Positions 36,059 to 46,187 of a stretch of 64,000 nt of DNA are shown here, piece after piece. This DNA comes from Bacillota bacterium. Its GTDB lineage: Bacteria > Bacillota > Clostridia > Peptostreptococcales > Anaerovoracaceae. The translations under genes and the position numbers were made by a program. Numbering within the stretch: the first letter of the stretch is position 1; every line of letters starts with the position of its first letter. The notes under the pieces were generated by a model. The model saw nothing but the letters and a program-made list of their open reading frames with translations, was not told the DNA's origin and did no database searches. Location of the stretch: positions 1-64,000 of the forward strand of contig JAFUCA010000001.1 of assembly GCA_017459895.1 (NCBI GenBank), written 5' to 3'.

Positions 36059-37015
36059 ATGGATACGGAACGCTGCCGCGTATTGCTGCAGGCGATCGAA
36101 GAGGGCAGCCTGACCGCCGCCGCGCAAAGGCTGGGGTACACGCCCTCGGGCATCAGCAGGATGATGGCGGCTCTGGAAGAAGAAACCGGATTCCCCCTGC
36201 TGGTGCGAAGCCGCAGCGGGATCACGCCCACCGAGGAATGCCGGCAGCTGCTGCCGGTCATGGAGGAACTGGTCCGCTGCGCGGACCGCTATCATCAGCT
36301 GTCCGGTGAGATCGCGGGGCTGTCCCGGGGAACGATCCGGATCGGGACGTCCTACTACGCCTACTATGATTGGTTCGCCCGTCTCATCGCAGGGTTCGAG
36401 CGCGCCTATCCGCAGATCACGGTAGAGATCGTCGAGGGCACCAGCACGGAGCTGATTCAGATGATGGAGGAGCGCCGGGCGGACCTGTGTATCATCAGCA
36501 AGCGGAAGGGCGCCTTCGACTGGCTGCCGCTGAAGGAGGACCAGCTGCTGGCCTGCCTGCCGAAGGGGCATCCGCTGGCCCAGGCAGGGGGACCGAAGGA
36601 TGGCGGGGGAAGCGGCAGCAGCAGAAGGGCTGAAGGAAGCCCTGGGGGAAGCGGCCGTAGGGACAGATCCGGGGGAAGCGGCAGCTTCCCTGTGACAGCC
36701 TTTGCAGAAGAGGACTTCATCGAACTCTACCCGGGAAAGGAGACGGACAACTCCCGGATGTTCGCCGCCGCCCGCATCGCGCCCCGGGTGAAGTTCTCCA
36801 CCTCCGACAACTACGCCGCCTATGCCATGGTGGCGGCAGGCCTTGGGATCACCTGCACCAACGCCATCATCGCCGAAGCCTTCACGGAAGGCGTGGTCTA
36901 CCTGCCTCTGGACCCGCCCTGGCCGGTGGAGATCGGCATCGCCCAGCCCCCGGCCCGGGAAATGTCCCCCGCCGCCCGCCGCTTCGCCGAATACGCGAAA
37001 GACCGGTTTCGGTAG
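36059..37015 (+). CDS. LysR-type regulator with a Gly/Ser-rich insert
   Basis: 318 residues. The N-terminal helix-turn-helix contains SLTAAAQRLGYTPSGISRMMAALEEE. The effector domain begins at GTIRIGTSYYAYYDW. A low-complexity insert of about 35 residues (GGPKDGGGSGSSRRAEG and following) interrupts the effector domain after LPKGHPLAQA and ends at a copy of the 10-mer (36696). It probably controls the divergent DMT transporter. Confidence 0.88.
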   Translation: MDTERCRVLLQAIEEGSLTAAAQRLGYTPSGISRMMAALEEETGFPLLVRSRSGITPTEECRQLLPVMEELVRCADRYHQLSGEIAGLSRGTIRIGTSYYAYYDWFARLIAGFERAYPQITVEIVEGTSTELIQMMEERRADLCIISKRKGAFDWLPLKEDQLLACLPKGHPLAQAGGPKDGGGSGSSRRAEGSPGGSGRRDRSGGSGSFPVTAFAEEDFIELYPGKETDNSRMFAAARIAPRVKFSTSDNYAAYAMVAAGLGITCTNAIIAEAFTEGVVYLPLDPPWPVEIGIAQPPAREMSPAARRFAEYAKDRFR

Positions 37016-37068
37016 GAAGAGTCAGTCGGTCCGGTTCTGCCGCCTATAGCTTTGATTGTTTTGCCGAA

Positions 37069-37391
37069 TTTCTGCGATGGATTCACATATCCACGGTTCT
37101 TCGCGGAAATGTCTTTTTCTGATGAGCTCCTGATCGTCTTTTCTGCGAAAGTCGATAATATCTGCATTTTTTCGCGGAAAGAAATAATTGCTCCACGATC
37201 GTTTTCTGCGAAGAACCTCATCGTATACGAATCCTTCGCAGAAACGCGTCTTTGATCTTGGAGGTGAGTGAATTTTTTCTGCGAAGAATGAGGTGTTCGT
37301 GGGCAGGTTCGCAGAAATGAAACGAATCAGAAATGATGCAAAACTTCTTTTCTCCGAACAATGACAATAAAGTATGTGATTTCGCGGAAAA
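37069..37391. repeat. Inverted-repeat array, TTTTCTGCGAA family (five units)
   Basis: Ten half-sites alternate strictly in orientation: TTTCTGCGA-type at 37069, 37139, 37202, 37274 and 37349 (last degraded to TTCTCCGAA), and TTCGC(A/G)GAAA at 37100, 37171, 37235, 37309 and 37381. Offsets inside units are 31-35 nt and the unit period is 63-75 nt. Sequences between arms differ. The ~510-nt gap between two genes contains no convincing reading frame. Confidence 0.88.
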
Positions 37392-37528
37392 CGTCGGCGA
37401 ATTCACTGTGCAGACGGATCCGGTGAGAATCGGAAGGGGACTCCGGTTGTCTGCGCCGCGCTCTTGTGTTATACTCACAGCAAGATGCCGGAAAGGATCC
37501 GGCATGGAGAAAGGATCAGGTGATTCAT

Positions 37529-37726
37529 ATGAAGATTACATTTAACAAGGACGAGAAGATCGTGGCGGCGATCCGCGAGGGTCTGAAGAAGAAGGACGGT
37601 TATTGTCCCTGTCGGCTGCAGAAGATCGACGAGAACATCTGCATGTGTCAGGAGTTCCGGGATCAGATCGCGGACCCCGATTTCGAAGGATACTGCCACT
37701 GCCGGCTGTATTACAAGGAGAAATAG
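37529..37726 (+). CDS. Ferredoxin:thioredoxin reductase-like [4Fe-4S] protein
   Basis: 65 residues from the ATG at 37529. Three Cys-x-Cys motifs, YCPCRL, ICMCQEF and GYCHCRLYY, match the catalytic beta subunit of ferredoxin:thioredoxin reductase, in which a [4Fe-4S] cluster sits beside a redox disulfide. It is shorter than plant FTR-beta, as are many anaerobe homologs. Electron donor and target are unknown, and no thioredoxin gene is adjacent. Confidence 0.85.
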   Translation: MKITFNKDEKIVAAIREGLKKKDGYCPCRLQKIDENICMCQEFRDQIADPDFEGYCHCRLYYKEK

Positions 37727-37742
37727 GACGAGGCCGGCGGGT

Positions 37743-38654
37743 TCATGCATACAGATTCGGCAGGAGCATCCGGCGCAGGAGCGCATGCAGGGATTTCTCC
37801 GTCAGCAGATCATATTCAAAAGACCAGGTGATCTCGGAATGTTTCACAGGACGCCCGGACAGTTCGTAAACGGTGAAGTTATGATAATCATTGAGCCGTT
37901 TCAGCGAATTGTCCGGGTAATCTTTTATGTGCATGGCTCCCAGGTGTTCGTGGATCGTGATGCCTCCGCACAGGTTCGGAACCTTGAAATCGGCGAAGTA
38001 AGTGCTGCGAAAGGGCTGATCTCCGTATTCGGTATGAATCTCGACCAGGTCATCCGAACGAAAGGGCAGCCCCACCGATTCCAGGAAGCTGCCCAGATTG
38101 GCTTCGGACAGGGACCGCACCGGAACGCCGTGATTCGTACTGTATTTCAGGGATTCCTTGTAGAAAGGATTCGGAGAATACGGGCGGTCGATCCATTCGT
38201 TCTGCTCTTTTGTGAACAGGATGCGGCTCAGGTCCAGGCCCGCTTCTGAATAACGGGCAAACTTCGAGCGGATCCGGTTTTCGTATTGGGCATGCAGGAA
38301 GGAATCCAGCGCCGTTCGGAGCCTTCCGGAATTGCGCTCGATCAGCGCGATGCGCTTCTGCAGATAGTCCCGGCGCGCAAGGGCATGAACGCGTTCCAGG
38401 TCTTCCGAGATGTTCTTTTCCTGAGAAGCGTTCTCCGGCCTGGCGTAATAGTAGCAGCGCGTTCCCTTTCTGTGGATGTGCAGCCTCGCCGCCTCCAGCA
38501 GCGCGAGCTCCTGTTTCATGGCCGAGAGCTCGTTCGCATCATTCTTCAGCGCATCCCGCAAAAGCTGGGAACCGGTCCTGAGAAATTCCAGCTGCAACAG
38601 CCCGGAGGGCTGAACGATCGTGTCTCTGGCTGTGCGAATCGTGGGTGAAGTCAT
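37743..38654 (-). CDS. Putative PD-(D/E)XK-like protein, paralog 2
   Basis: 303 residues; ATG complementary to 38652-38654 with AAAGGAA upstream. The basic helical N-terminal half (LEAARLHIHRKGTRCYYYARPE) resembles the HIDRQHGGVFFYTNGKY region of the paralog at 7782-8798. The C-terminal half has RILFTKEQNEWIDRPY, VRSLSEANLGSFLESVGLPF, YFADFKVP and ITIHEHLGAMH. The order of SE, x-DF and EH-x-G suggests a nuclease-like fold, though the PD proline is replaced by Ala. It is flanked on both sides by palindromic arrays (37069-37391 and 38805-39045). Function unknown. Confidence 0.75.
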   Translation of the reverse strand: MTSPTIRTARDTIVQPSGLLQLEFLRTGSQLLRDALKNDANELSAMKQELALLEAARLHIHRKGTRCYYYARPENASQEKNISEDLERVHALARRDYLQKRIALIERNSGRLRTALDSFLHAQYENRIRSKFARYSEAGLDLSRILFTKEQNEWIDRPYSPNPFYKESLKYSTNHGVPVRSLSEANLGSFLESVGLPFRSDDLVEIHTEYGDQPFRSTYFADFKVPNLCGGITIHEHLGAMHIKDYPDNSLKRLNDYHNFTVYELSGRPVKHSEITWSFEYDLLTEKSLHALLRRMLLPNLYA

Positions 38655-38804
38655 TTCGGGTTCCTTTCTTTTTTAAAATGGTTTGGCGTAGATTTCTTGT
38701 TGTACGGTCGAGTGTTATTATACCATAATATTCCATGGAAATAAATAGAAATATTGTTATTTTATGAAAAGCTAGAGGCGGCTTTGATCGTCCATCCGGC
38801 GAAC

Positions 38805-39045
38805 TTCCCACGAAAGGCGGAATCTGCTCGGTTGTGGGAAAAAAGTCTCATAAACGAGCAGACCTGACCTTTCGTGAGACGATTCATAGGGAGCCTTCCC
38901 AAAAGTGAAGCACATTGGACATTCCGTGGGAAAAAGCAGGCCGGGATCGTGCTGTGATCGCATTTGCGGTTTCACGAAAAGCAGGATTTGCTCGGTTGTG
39001 GGAAGAAAGTCTCATATATGAGCAAATCAGGAGATTCGTGAGACT
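38805..39045. repeat. Inverted-repeat array, TTCCCAC and GTCTCA arms
   Basis: Two ~75-nt segments (about 38808-38881 and 38971-39045) are closely related copies. Arms include TTCCCAC 38806 / GTGGGAA 38834, GTCTCA 38845 / TGAGAC 38874, and TTCCCA 38896 / GTGGGAA 38926, and the second copy repeats GTGGGAA and GTCTCAT with TCGTGAGAC. Offsets are 28-30 nt. The array fills the ~510-nt gap upstream of the CHAP protein gene; a weak promoter may lie in the AT-rich 39070-39125. Confidence 0.75.
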
Positions 39046-39167
39046 CGACGATGTGAAGCATGTGACTGTGGTTCAAACTATATTAGATTGAACTCATTGT
39101 AAGCGCTGTGTTAGAATATATAAACAAGTATCAGAAAAATCAACGACCAAGGTGAGGAGGAGAAGGA

Positions 39168-42034
39168 ATGACGATCACGAAAAAGTGGCTGAGCAGGATC
39201 TTCCTGATACTGATGATCTCTGCAATCTGCATGGGGGGGTAGCGCTCTCTGCGGATAAAGCATATGCTGTGACTGAACAGCAGGCCGTAAGCTGGATGAA
39301 CTCAGTCAAGGGGAAAGAACTTGACTATGATGGCTATCACGGAGCGCAGTGTGTTGATCTATTTAATTACTATCTGAGAGATGTATACGGTATTAATCCA
39401 TACCCTTACTGGCAGGTAGATCGTGCGTATCAGATATTTGATCGAAATGCTCCTGCCGGATGGACGAAAATTTCCGGAAATAACAATTATCGTGTCGGCG
39501 ATATTGTCGTGATGAATCCCTATGTTGGGAATGGCACATGGGTTGGCTCTACGGGACATGTAGCCATCGTCTACTCTGTAAATCCGGTGAAATTGTTAGA
39601 ACAGAATTATAAAGGAAGACACGACGCCCATGTTAATCCATTTGACGGAAGACAAGCTGCTGTCCGCGGCGTATTCCGGCCGACATTCAACAACCCCCCG
39701 AAGGAAGTCCACCCTGCTGCAGCCAATTACATTATCCAGACGGCGGTCGGGTCAAGGTTTCTGGATGTGAGTTATCAGAGCAAGACCCATGGGGCCAATA
39801 TCCAGATCTACGATCCCTATGACAGTAAAGGCCAGGTTTTCCATATCAACCGCAATTCCATGAATACCGGATACGCGGTTCAGAACCTGAATTCCGGGCT
39901 CTTCATGGATACCGACGGCAACGCGGCGAGGAGCGGACCAAACGTTATTCAGTGGGACGGCAATGGCGTGAACGGGCAGCAGTGGCGGTTCTGGGATGCC
40001 GGAGGCGGATATGTCTACATCAGCAATCTGTACGGATACTTCCTGGACGTTGTCAACGGAGTGAATGCCAACGGAACCAACGTAAGGGTCTGGGATTATA
40101 ATGGAAGCAATGCGCAGAAGTTCAAGCTGATCAAGGTCTCCGGCAATATCACAAGGCCTGAAAAGGGAAGCTATATCGCCCTGTATGCGGCAGGGAACCG
40201 CTTCCTGGATGTCAAAGGCGCCAGCAAGGACAACGGCGCGAACATTCAGATCTACAAGCCCAACGGCTCCGCGGCGCAGATCTTCTCTGTTGCGCGAAAT
40301 GGGGCCAATTCGGGCTACTATTTCCAGAATCCGAATTCCGGCAAATTCCTGGATACGAAAGGCAATAAAACAGGCCAGCAGAATGTGATCCAGTACCAGG
40401 GCAATGGGGCGTTCGGACAGCAATGGGTCATTGAGGATGCCGGCGGCGGTCTGGTATATATTCGGAACCTGTACGGCTACTATCTGGATGTAACCGGAAA
40501 CAAGAACGAAGACGGTGTTAACGTCCAGGTGTATCCCTTCAACGGCAGCAACGCCCAGAAGTGGAAACTGATCCGCGTCTCCGGTAAGGTGAAGAGTACG
40601 AATCTCGTGACATCGGGCAATGACTACGTTATCACATCCAAGATCGGAGACAAAGTGCTGACCCGTTCCGGAACGAATCTCGTTATCAGTCAGCGCAGTT
40701 CCAACGCAAATACGCAGGAGTTCACGATCAAGACCCTTTGGGATGGTTACTCGATCATCGACCGAGTATCCGGGAAGTACGCGGACTCATCGGTGGCCAA
40801 GAATACCGGCAACGCGCTGGAAGCGGGGTGGACCGGCAATAAGACCCAGAACTGGTTCATTGAAGATGCCGGAGGCGGATATGTCTACATTCGCAACCTC
40901 TGGGGATACTATCTGGATGTAGCCAACGGCGTCAACGCCAATGGAACCAACGTCAATGTCTGGAAGTTCAACGGAAACGACAATCAGAAATGGAAACTGC
41001 AGGCTGCAACAAGAACGTACACCGTCAGATTCAACGCCAACGGCGGGCAGGGAAGCATGCCGGCTCAAAGTGTTACCGCGGACAGCACCGGCTCAAAGTT
41101 CCCGTCGGTTAATGCGTTCACGAGAGAGGGATATTCCTTTGCCGGCTGGAAGGTACAGAAGATCCATGGTGAGACGACCTATTGGATCGTTCCGAACGGA
41201 ACCGGATGGACCTGGAAGCACGGCGCCGGGATTGATGAACGCAAGCTTTACAGTAATACCCAGCGATTCCTTTTCGGATACAACCACATCGAGCACGGCG
41301 ATACCATCGTTCTCTGGGCATCCTGGACGAAGAAAGCAGATCCGCCGCAGGTCGATCCAACAAGCCCGGCCGATCCGGCGATTACCGATCCCGGACAGCC
41401 GCTGACCGAGCAGGAGGCCCAGCGGCAGATCACGTCCCGCGCTTCGGACACCGATCTTCCGGGGAGCAGGTACGGACTGCTGCAGCTGAAGGCCGCGAAG
41501 GTAACGAAGAAGACGGTCAAAGTCACTTGGAAGCAGGTACCGGGCGCGAGCCGCTACATCGTTTACGGCAACGCCTGCGGCAAGCAGAACCACATGAAAA
41601 AACTGAAGGCAACGTCCGGCAGATCCTACACGCTGAGCAAACTCAACAAGCGGAAGCTCGGCAAAGGACGGTACTACAAGTTCCTGGTGTTAGCGGTGAG
41701 CAGCAAAGGCGAGGTGATCTCCACATCCAAGGTGGTCCACGCTGCAACCACCGGCGGCAAGCCCGGAAACGACAAGGCAGTCAAGACCAAAGCGAAGAAG
41801 GGAAAGGTCACCCTCAAACAGGGGAAGACTTTCCGCCTGAAAGCAAAGGCTGTCCCGAAGTCAAAAAAACATAAGGTCAGAAGACACCGCACGGTGAGCT
41901 TTGAGTCGTCCGATCCGTCCATTGCCACAGTCACATCCAAAGGTGTGATCAAGGCAGGAAAGGCAGGCAAGTGCTATGTATACGCGTACGCGCAGAACGG
42001 AGTCGCAGCGCGGATCAGCGTAACCGTGCGATAG
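39168..42034 (+). CDS. Secreted CHAP amidase with ricin-type lectin repeats (frameshift at G7 tract)
   Basis: The ATG at 39168 follows GGAGGAGAAGG and opens a signal peptide (MTITKKWLSRIFLILMISAIC), but this frame stops at 39240 right after seven G (39233-39239). Adding one G joins it to the frame that runs to 42034 through GVALSADKAYA, a natural signal cleavage region. The mature part has a CHAP domain (QCVDLFNYYL, GHVAIVYS, LLEQNY), ricin-type beta-trefoil repeats (QQW and QKW motifs), an InlB-type repeat, an FN3-like region and a BIG2-like C-terminus. Likely a cell-wall hydrolase or adhesin. The break is either phase variation, decay or a sequence error. Confidence 0.8.
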
Positions 42035-42055
42035 AAGACAGAAGGAGGAGTGACA

Positions 42056-42652
42056 ATGAGAAGACGAGCGATTCTGATACTGACAGCGGTGATCGTGGCA
42101 GCCGCCTTCATGCCAGCTACAGCCTTTGCGAAAACAAAGACGTCGACCGTTTACAGTCAGGTAGTGAAGAAAGGCAAATACGTTTACTGCGCCAGCTACG
42201 CGGGCCTCTACCGGGTGAACGTAAAAACAAATAAGGTTAAAAAGCTGAGCAGCGACGATGCCGGACGGATGAAGCTGAGCGGTAAGTATATTTATTACAT
42301 TTCCTATACCAGCGGAACGCTGACGAATCTTTGCCGCGTGAAAAAGACAGGCGGCGGGCACAGGCAGCTGGCAGTGAACGTAGACAAATACAAGATCGAG
42401 AAGAAGAAGATCTACTGCAACGATCACCATTACTATGAGGGCAAAGAAACCTGGCGGGTCATGAAGCTGAACGGCAAGAACAAGAAGAAATCCAAGGTGA
42501 AAGTCCGCATGAATGTGAAAATGACCAATGCGGGAAAATACAGCGTCGTCAACAAATTCATGGATGACTATGATGCTGATTACAACGTCCTGTGTTACCT
42601 GAAGAAGCCGAACGGCAAGACAGTGTATCTCGGCAAGACCTACATGCCGTAA
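42056..42652 (+). CDS. Small secreted beta-repeat protein (DUF5050-like)
   Basis: 198 residues from the ATG at 42056, 7 nt after AAGGAGG; an earlier in-frame GTG overlaps that site. A signal peptide ends in PATAFA-K. The rest is Lys/Tyr-rich with repeated YxY/KKIYY strands (KKGKYVYCASYAGLYRVNVKT, GKYIYYISYTS) resembling the propeller-like DUF5050 type. It lies 21 nt after the CHAP gene and is probably co-transcribed. Role unknown. Confidence 0.7.
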   Translation: MRRRAILILTAVIVAAAFMPATAFAKTKTSTVYSQVVKKGKYVYCASYAGLYRVNVKTNKVKKLSSDDAGRMKLSGKYIYYISYTSGTLTNLCRVKKTGGGHRQLAVNVDKYKIEKKKIYCNDHHYYEGKETWRVMKLNGKNKKKSKVKVRMNVKMTNAGKYSVVNKFMDDYDADYNVLCYLKKPNGKTVYLGKTYMP

Positions 42653-42656
42653 ATTA

Positions 42657-42719
42657 TTAGCACTCTCATCGAGTGAGTGCCAAAAAACTATTGACAACCC
42701 CCTTTAGCAGTCGTACAAT
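42657..42719 (+). promoter_or_regulatory. CIRCE element and sigma-A promoter of clpB
   Basis: TTAGCACTC-N9-GAGTGCCAA (42657-42683) differs from the CIRCE consensus at one base and should bind the repressor HrcA. It is followed by -35 TTGACA (42691-42696), a 17-nt spacer and -10 TACAAT (42714-42719). Heat shock should relieve repression of clpB. Confidence 0.93.
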
Positions 42720-42762
42720 GAGAGTGCCAGAACGGCACACGACCGTAAAGGGGGTAATTTTA

Positions 42763-45369
42763 ATGAACATCGAGAAATACACACAGAATGCACAGAGCGC
42801 AATTATCGATTGCCAGAATATAGCCGTGGAGGAAGGTCATCAGCAGATCGACGGAGAGCATCTGCACCTGGCCCTGCTCATGCAGAAGGACGGGCTGATC
42901 CCGAAGCTGCTCCAGTTTTTGAACGTGGATACCGGAGCGATGATCGGAGCGCTGCAGGGGGAGATCGACAAGCTCCCGAAGGTCAGCGGCGGAACCGACT
43001 CCATGTACACCACACGGCGGCTGCAGCAGATTTTGCTCGCAGCGGAGAAGAAGGCGGACCAGCTCAAGGACGAATACGTCAGCGTCGAGCACCTGTACCT
43101 GGCGCTTTTGGATGAGCGGAACACGCCGTCGGCCCAGATTCTGAAGCGAAACGGCGTGGATAAGGACCGGTTCCTTCAGGCGTTGAACCAGGTCCGGGGA
43201 AACCAGCGGGTCACCAGCCAGAATCCGGAGGAGAATTACGATGCTCTGAATAAGTACGGGCGCGATCTGGTGGAAATGGCCAGAGACGGCAAGCTGGATC
43301 CGGTCATCGGCAGAGATGCGGAGATCCGTCATACCATCCAGATACTCAGCCGGCGGACCAAGAACAATCCGGTGCTGATCGGCGAGCCGGGCGTCGGCAA
43401 GACCGCCGTCGTCGAAGGGCTGGCCCAGCGGATCCTCAACGGTGATGTGCCCGAGGGGCTGAAGGACAAGACCATTTTCGCGCTGGATATGGGCGCGCTG
43501 ATCGCCGGAGCCAAATTCCGGGGCGAGTTCGAGGAGCGTCTGAAGGCGGTCCTGAATGAGATCGAGAAATCCGATGGCAGGATCCTCCTGTTCATCGACG
43601 AACTGCATAACATCGTCGGCGCCGGCAAGTCCGAAGGAGCCATGGACGCGGGCAACCTGCTCAAGCCGAAACTGGCCCGGGGCGAGCTCCACTGCATCGG
43701 CGCCACCACTTTGGATGAGTACCGCAAGTACATCGAGAAAGACGCCGCCCTGGAGCGCCGGTTCCAGAAGGTCATGGTGGATCAGCCCACGGTGGAGGAC
43801 ACCATTTCCATCCTGCGGGGACTGAAGGAGCGCTTCGAGATCCACCACGGCGTGCGGATCACCGACAGCGCGCTGATCGCCTGCGCGACGCTCTCGGACC
43901 GCTACATCAGCGACCGGTTCCTGCCGGACAAGGCCATCGACCTGATGGACGAGGCCGCGTCGAAGATCCGTACTGAGATCGACAGCATGCCGGAGGAGCT
44001 GGACCAGATCTCCCGGAAGATCATGCAGCTGGAGATCGAGAAGCAGGCGCTTCTGAAGGAGACCGACAAGGCTTCCGCCCAAAGGCTGGAGAATCTGGAG
44101 GAGGAGCTGGCGCAGCTGAAGGACGAGAGCAACGCCATGCGCGCCCAGTGGGAGAGCGAGAAGAAGGCCATCTCCGAGGTCAAGGTCATCAAGCAGGAGA
44201 TCGAGGATGTGAAGCACAGGATCGAGGAGGCCGAGCGAAGCTACGATCTGGAAAAGCTGGCGGAGCTGAAGTACGGCACGCTGCCGGCGCTGGAGAAGCG
44301 CCTGGAGGTGGAAAAGAGCAAGGCGGACAAGGCCGAGGAGGCCCGCCTTTTGAAGGAGGAGGTCACCGAGGAAGAGATCGCGGAGGTCATTTCCGGCTGG
44401 ACCGGGATCCCGGTGAGCAAGCTGGTGGAGACCGAGCGGGATAAGCTGCTGAAGCTGCCCCAGATTTTGCATGAGCGGGTTATCGGTCAGGACGAAGGCG
44501 TGCAGGTGGTAGCGGAGTCGGTGCTTCGCGCCCGGGCGGGACTGAAGGATGAGAAGAAGCCGATCGGATCCTTCATTTTCCTGGGACCGACGGGTGTCGG
44601 CAAGACCGAGCTGGCCAAGGCGCTGTCGGAAGCGCTGTTCGATTCGGAGCGGAACATGGTCCGGATCGATATGTCCGAGTACATGGAGAAGCACTCCGTG
44701 TCGCGGCTGGTGGGAGCGCCTCCGGGGTACGTGGGGTACGATGAGGGCGGACAGCTGACGGAGGCCGTCCGGCGCAAGCCCTACAGCGTGCTGCTGTTCG
44801 ATGAGATCGAGAAAGCCCACCCGGATGTGTTTAACATTTTGCTCCAGCTTTTGGATGACGGGCGGCTGACGGACAACCAGGGGCGGACCGTCGACTTCAA
44901 AAACACCATCGTCATCATGACGTCCAACATCGGTTCGAATTACCTGATCGAGGGGATTCGCGAGGACGGCACGGTGGATCCGGAGGTGAAGCAGCGGGTC
45001 GAGGGCGAGATGAAGCGGCACTTCCGTCCGGAGTTCCTGAACCGGATCGATGACATCGTCGTGTTCTCGCCGTTGACCGAGGAACAGATCGTGAAGATCA
45101 TTGAGCTGTCCATGAAGGACATCGAGCGGCGTCTGGCGGAGCGGGGCATCACCCTGGAGCTGACCGACGAGGCGAAGAAGTTCATCGCGGATGAATCCTA
45201 CGACGCCCAGTACGGCGCCCGCCCGGTGAAGCGGCACCTGCAGCGCAGCGTCGAAACCGAGCTCGCCGGCGAGATCATCCGCGGCACCATTATGGACGAG
45301 GACCACGTGGTGATCGACACCGACGGCGAGAAGCTGACGTTTACTGCGCAGGGCGTGCCACGCCTGTAA
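42763..45369 (+). CDS. clpB: ATP-dependent disaggregase ClpB
   Basis: 868 residues from the ATG at 42763 (RBS AAAGGGGG). An N-terminal Clp repeat domain, NBD1 with Walker [10 protein letters not shown] near residue 207, a coiled-coil middle domain (~400-530) and NBD2 with GPTGVGKTE near residue 607 are all present. The middle domain separates ClpB from ClpA/ClpX partners of proteases. It rescues aggregated proteins with DnaK. Regulated by CIRCE/HrcA. Confidence 0.96.
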   Translation: MNIEKYTQNAQSAIIDCQNIAVEEGHQQIDGEHLHLALLMQKDGLIPKLLQFLNVDTGAMIGALQGEIDKLPKVSGGTDSMYTTRRLQQILLAAEKKADQLKDEYVSVEHLYLALLDERNTPSAQILKRNGVDKDRFLQALNQVRGNQRVTSQNPEENYDALNKYGRDLVEMARDGKLDPVIGRDAEIRHTIQILSRRTKNNPVLIGEPGVGKTAVVEGLAQRILNGDVPEGLKDKTIFALDMGALIAGAKFRGEFEERLKAVLNEIEKSDGRILLFIDELHNIVGAGKSEGAMDAGNLLKPKLARGELHCIGATTLDEYRKYIEKDAALERRFQKVMVDQPTVEDTISILRGLKERFEIHHGVRITDSALIACATLSDRYISDRFLPDKAIDLMDEAASKIRTEIDSMPEELDQISRKIMQLEIEKQALLKETDKASAQRLENLEEELAQLKDESNAMRAQWESEKKAISEVKVIKQEIEDVKHRIEEAERSYDLEKLAELKYGTLPALEKRLEVEKSKADKAEEARLLKEEVTEEEIAEVISGWTGIPVSKLVETERDKLLKLPQILHERVIGQDEGVQVVAESVLRARAGLKDEKKPIGSFIFLGPTGVGKTELAKALSEALFDSERNMVRIDMSEYMEKHSVSRLVGAPPGYVGYDEGGQLTEAVRRKPYSVLLFDEIEKAHPDVFNILLQLLDDGRLTDNQGRTVDFKNTIVIMTSNIGSNYLIEGIREDGTVDPEVKQRVEGEMKRHFRPEFLNRIDDIVVFSPLTEEQIVKIIELSMKDIERRLAERGITLELTDEAKKFIADESYDAQYGARPVKRHLQRSVETELAGEIIRGTIMDEDHVVIDTDGEKLTFTAQGVPRL

Positions 45370-45445
45370 AGACGTGGAGTCAAGTTAACCAGGCAGGTAA
45401 TGTAGCGGCGTGGGGCCGCAACTGAAAATAACAAAACAATACAGA

Positions 45446-45487
45446 CCGTTTTCCTGTGCCTAAGTGCGGGGAGGCGGTTTTTTATTG
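45446..45487 (+). terminator. Probable terminator after clpB
   Basis: GACCGTTTTCC and GGGGAGGCGGTTTTTT form an imperfect stem ending in a T run. It overlaps the start of the hicA promoter. Confidence 0.6.
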
Positions 45488-45513
45488 ACAGGAAAACAAG
45501 CCAATGATATAAT
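45485..45513 (+). promoter_or_regulatory. Promoter of hicAB
   Basis: TTGACA (45485-45490), 17-nt spacer, TATAAT (45508-45513), a consensus sigma-A promoter. A short CTAA/TTAG dyad just downstream could be a HicB operator. Confidence 0.88.
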
Positions 45514-45545
45514 GCCACTAAAATTAGTTACAACATGAGAGGGCC

Positions 45546-45806
45546 ATGACAAGAAAAGAAAAACGAATCCATAAATTGTTAAACAGAGAATGCGAGATCA
45601 CATTTTCCGAAGTGCAGGTTTTGCTCGAAGATTTTGGGTATGAACTGCAGAATAAAGGGAAGACCTCGGGATCACGGGTCATATTTCGGAGATCCGTAGA
45701 TGGCGCGAAAATATTGCTTCATAGACCTCACCCGGAGGACATCCTAAAGCCATATGCCCGAAGACAATTGATTGAAGTTTTAAAACAAAGAGGAGACATC
45801 CAATGA
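45546..45806 (+). CDS. hicA: HicA family toxin
   Basis: 86 residues of the HicA double-stranded-RNA-binding-like fold, with FSEVQVLLEDFGYEL, SGSRVIFRR and the HRPHPEDILKPYARRQL ending. HicA toxins cleave mRNA when free. The subgroup with GSR and HRPHP is common in Clostridia. The stop overlaps the hicB start (ATGA-type), and the base composition is more AT-rich than the neighbours, suggesting acquisition. Confidence 0.93.
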   Translation: MTRKEKRIHKLLNRECEITFSEVQVLLEDFGYELQNKGKTSGSRVIFRRSVDGAKILLHRPHPEDILKPYARRQLIEVLKQRGDIQ

Positions 45807-46177
45807 GTAACATTTTGACATACAGGGGATACAGCACAGAAGTCAAGTACGACAGCGAGAGCAACGTATTGTACGGGAAGATTGAGGGGATAAAGGATCT
45901 TGTGAATTTTGAATGCGCTGCACTGAGTGACGTTGTCCTGGAATTCCACAGTGCGGTAGATGATTATCTTACCGTGTGTCAGGAGAACGGAGAGGAACCA
46001 GAAAAGCCATTTAAGGGTAAGTTCAATGTCCGCATCGACCCGGACCTCCACAGAAGGCTTTGGTATTTGGCAATGCTCAATGGCGCGTCGTTGAATCATG
46101 CAGTTGAATCTGCGATTAGAGAGTATCTGGAGACACACGCGGAATCCCAGATCAAGTCAGTGTCTGCAGGGAAGTGA
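45803..46177 (+). CDS. hicB: HicB family antitoxin
   Basis: 124 residues. The N-terminal HicB fold (YSTEVKYDSESNVLYGKIEGI) would block HicA. The C-terminal part (FNVRIDPDLHRRLWYLAMLNGASLNHAVESAIREYL) is a ribbon-helix-helix-type DNA-binding segment suited to autorepression. It overlaps hicA by 4 nt. Confidence 0.93.
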   Translation: MSNILTYRGYSTEVKYDSESNVLYGKIEGIKDLVNFECAALSDVVLEFHSAVDDYLTVCQENGEEPEKPFKGKFNVRIDPDLHRRLWYLAMLNGASLNHAVESAIREYLETHAESQIKSVSAGK

Positions 46178-46187
46178 GGTGAACACA

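Noticed and set aside
37069..37391. Possible CRISPR array
   Set aside because: Half-sites alternate in orientation and are only ~11 nt, spacing is variable, and no cas genes occur in the window.
42760..45306. An 848-codon open frame on the minus strand opposite clpB
   Set aside because: It is antisense to a fully recognisable ClpB, has no family motifs or ribosome binding site, and is explained by high-GC codon bias.
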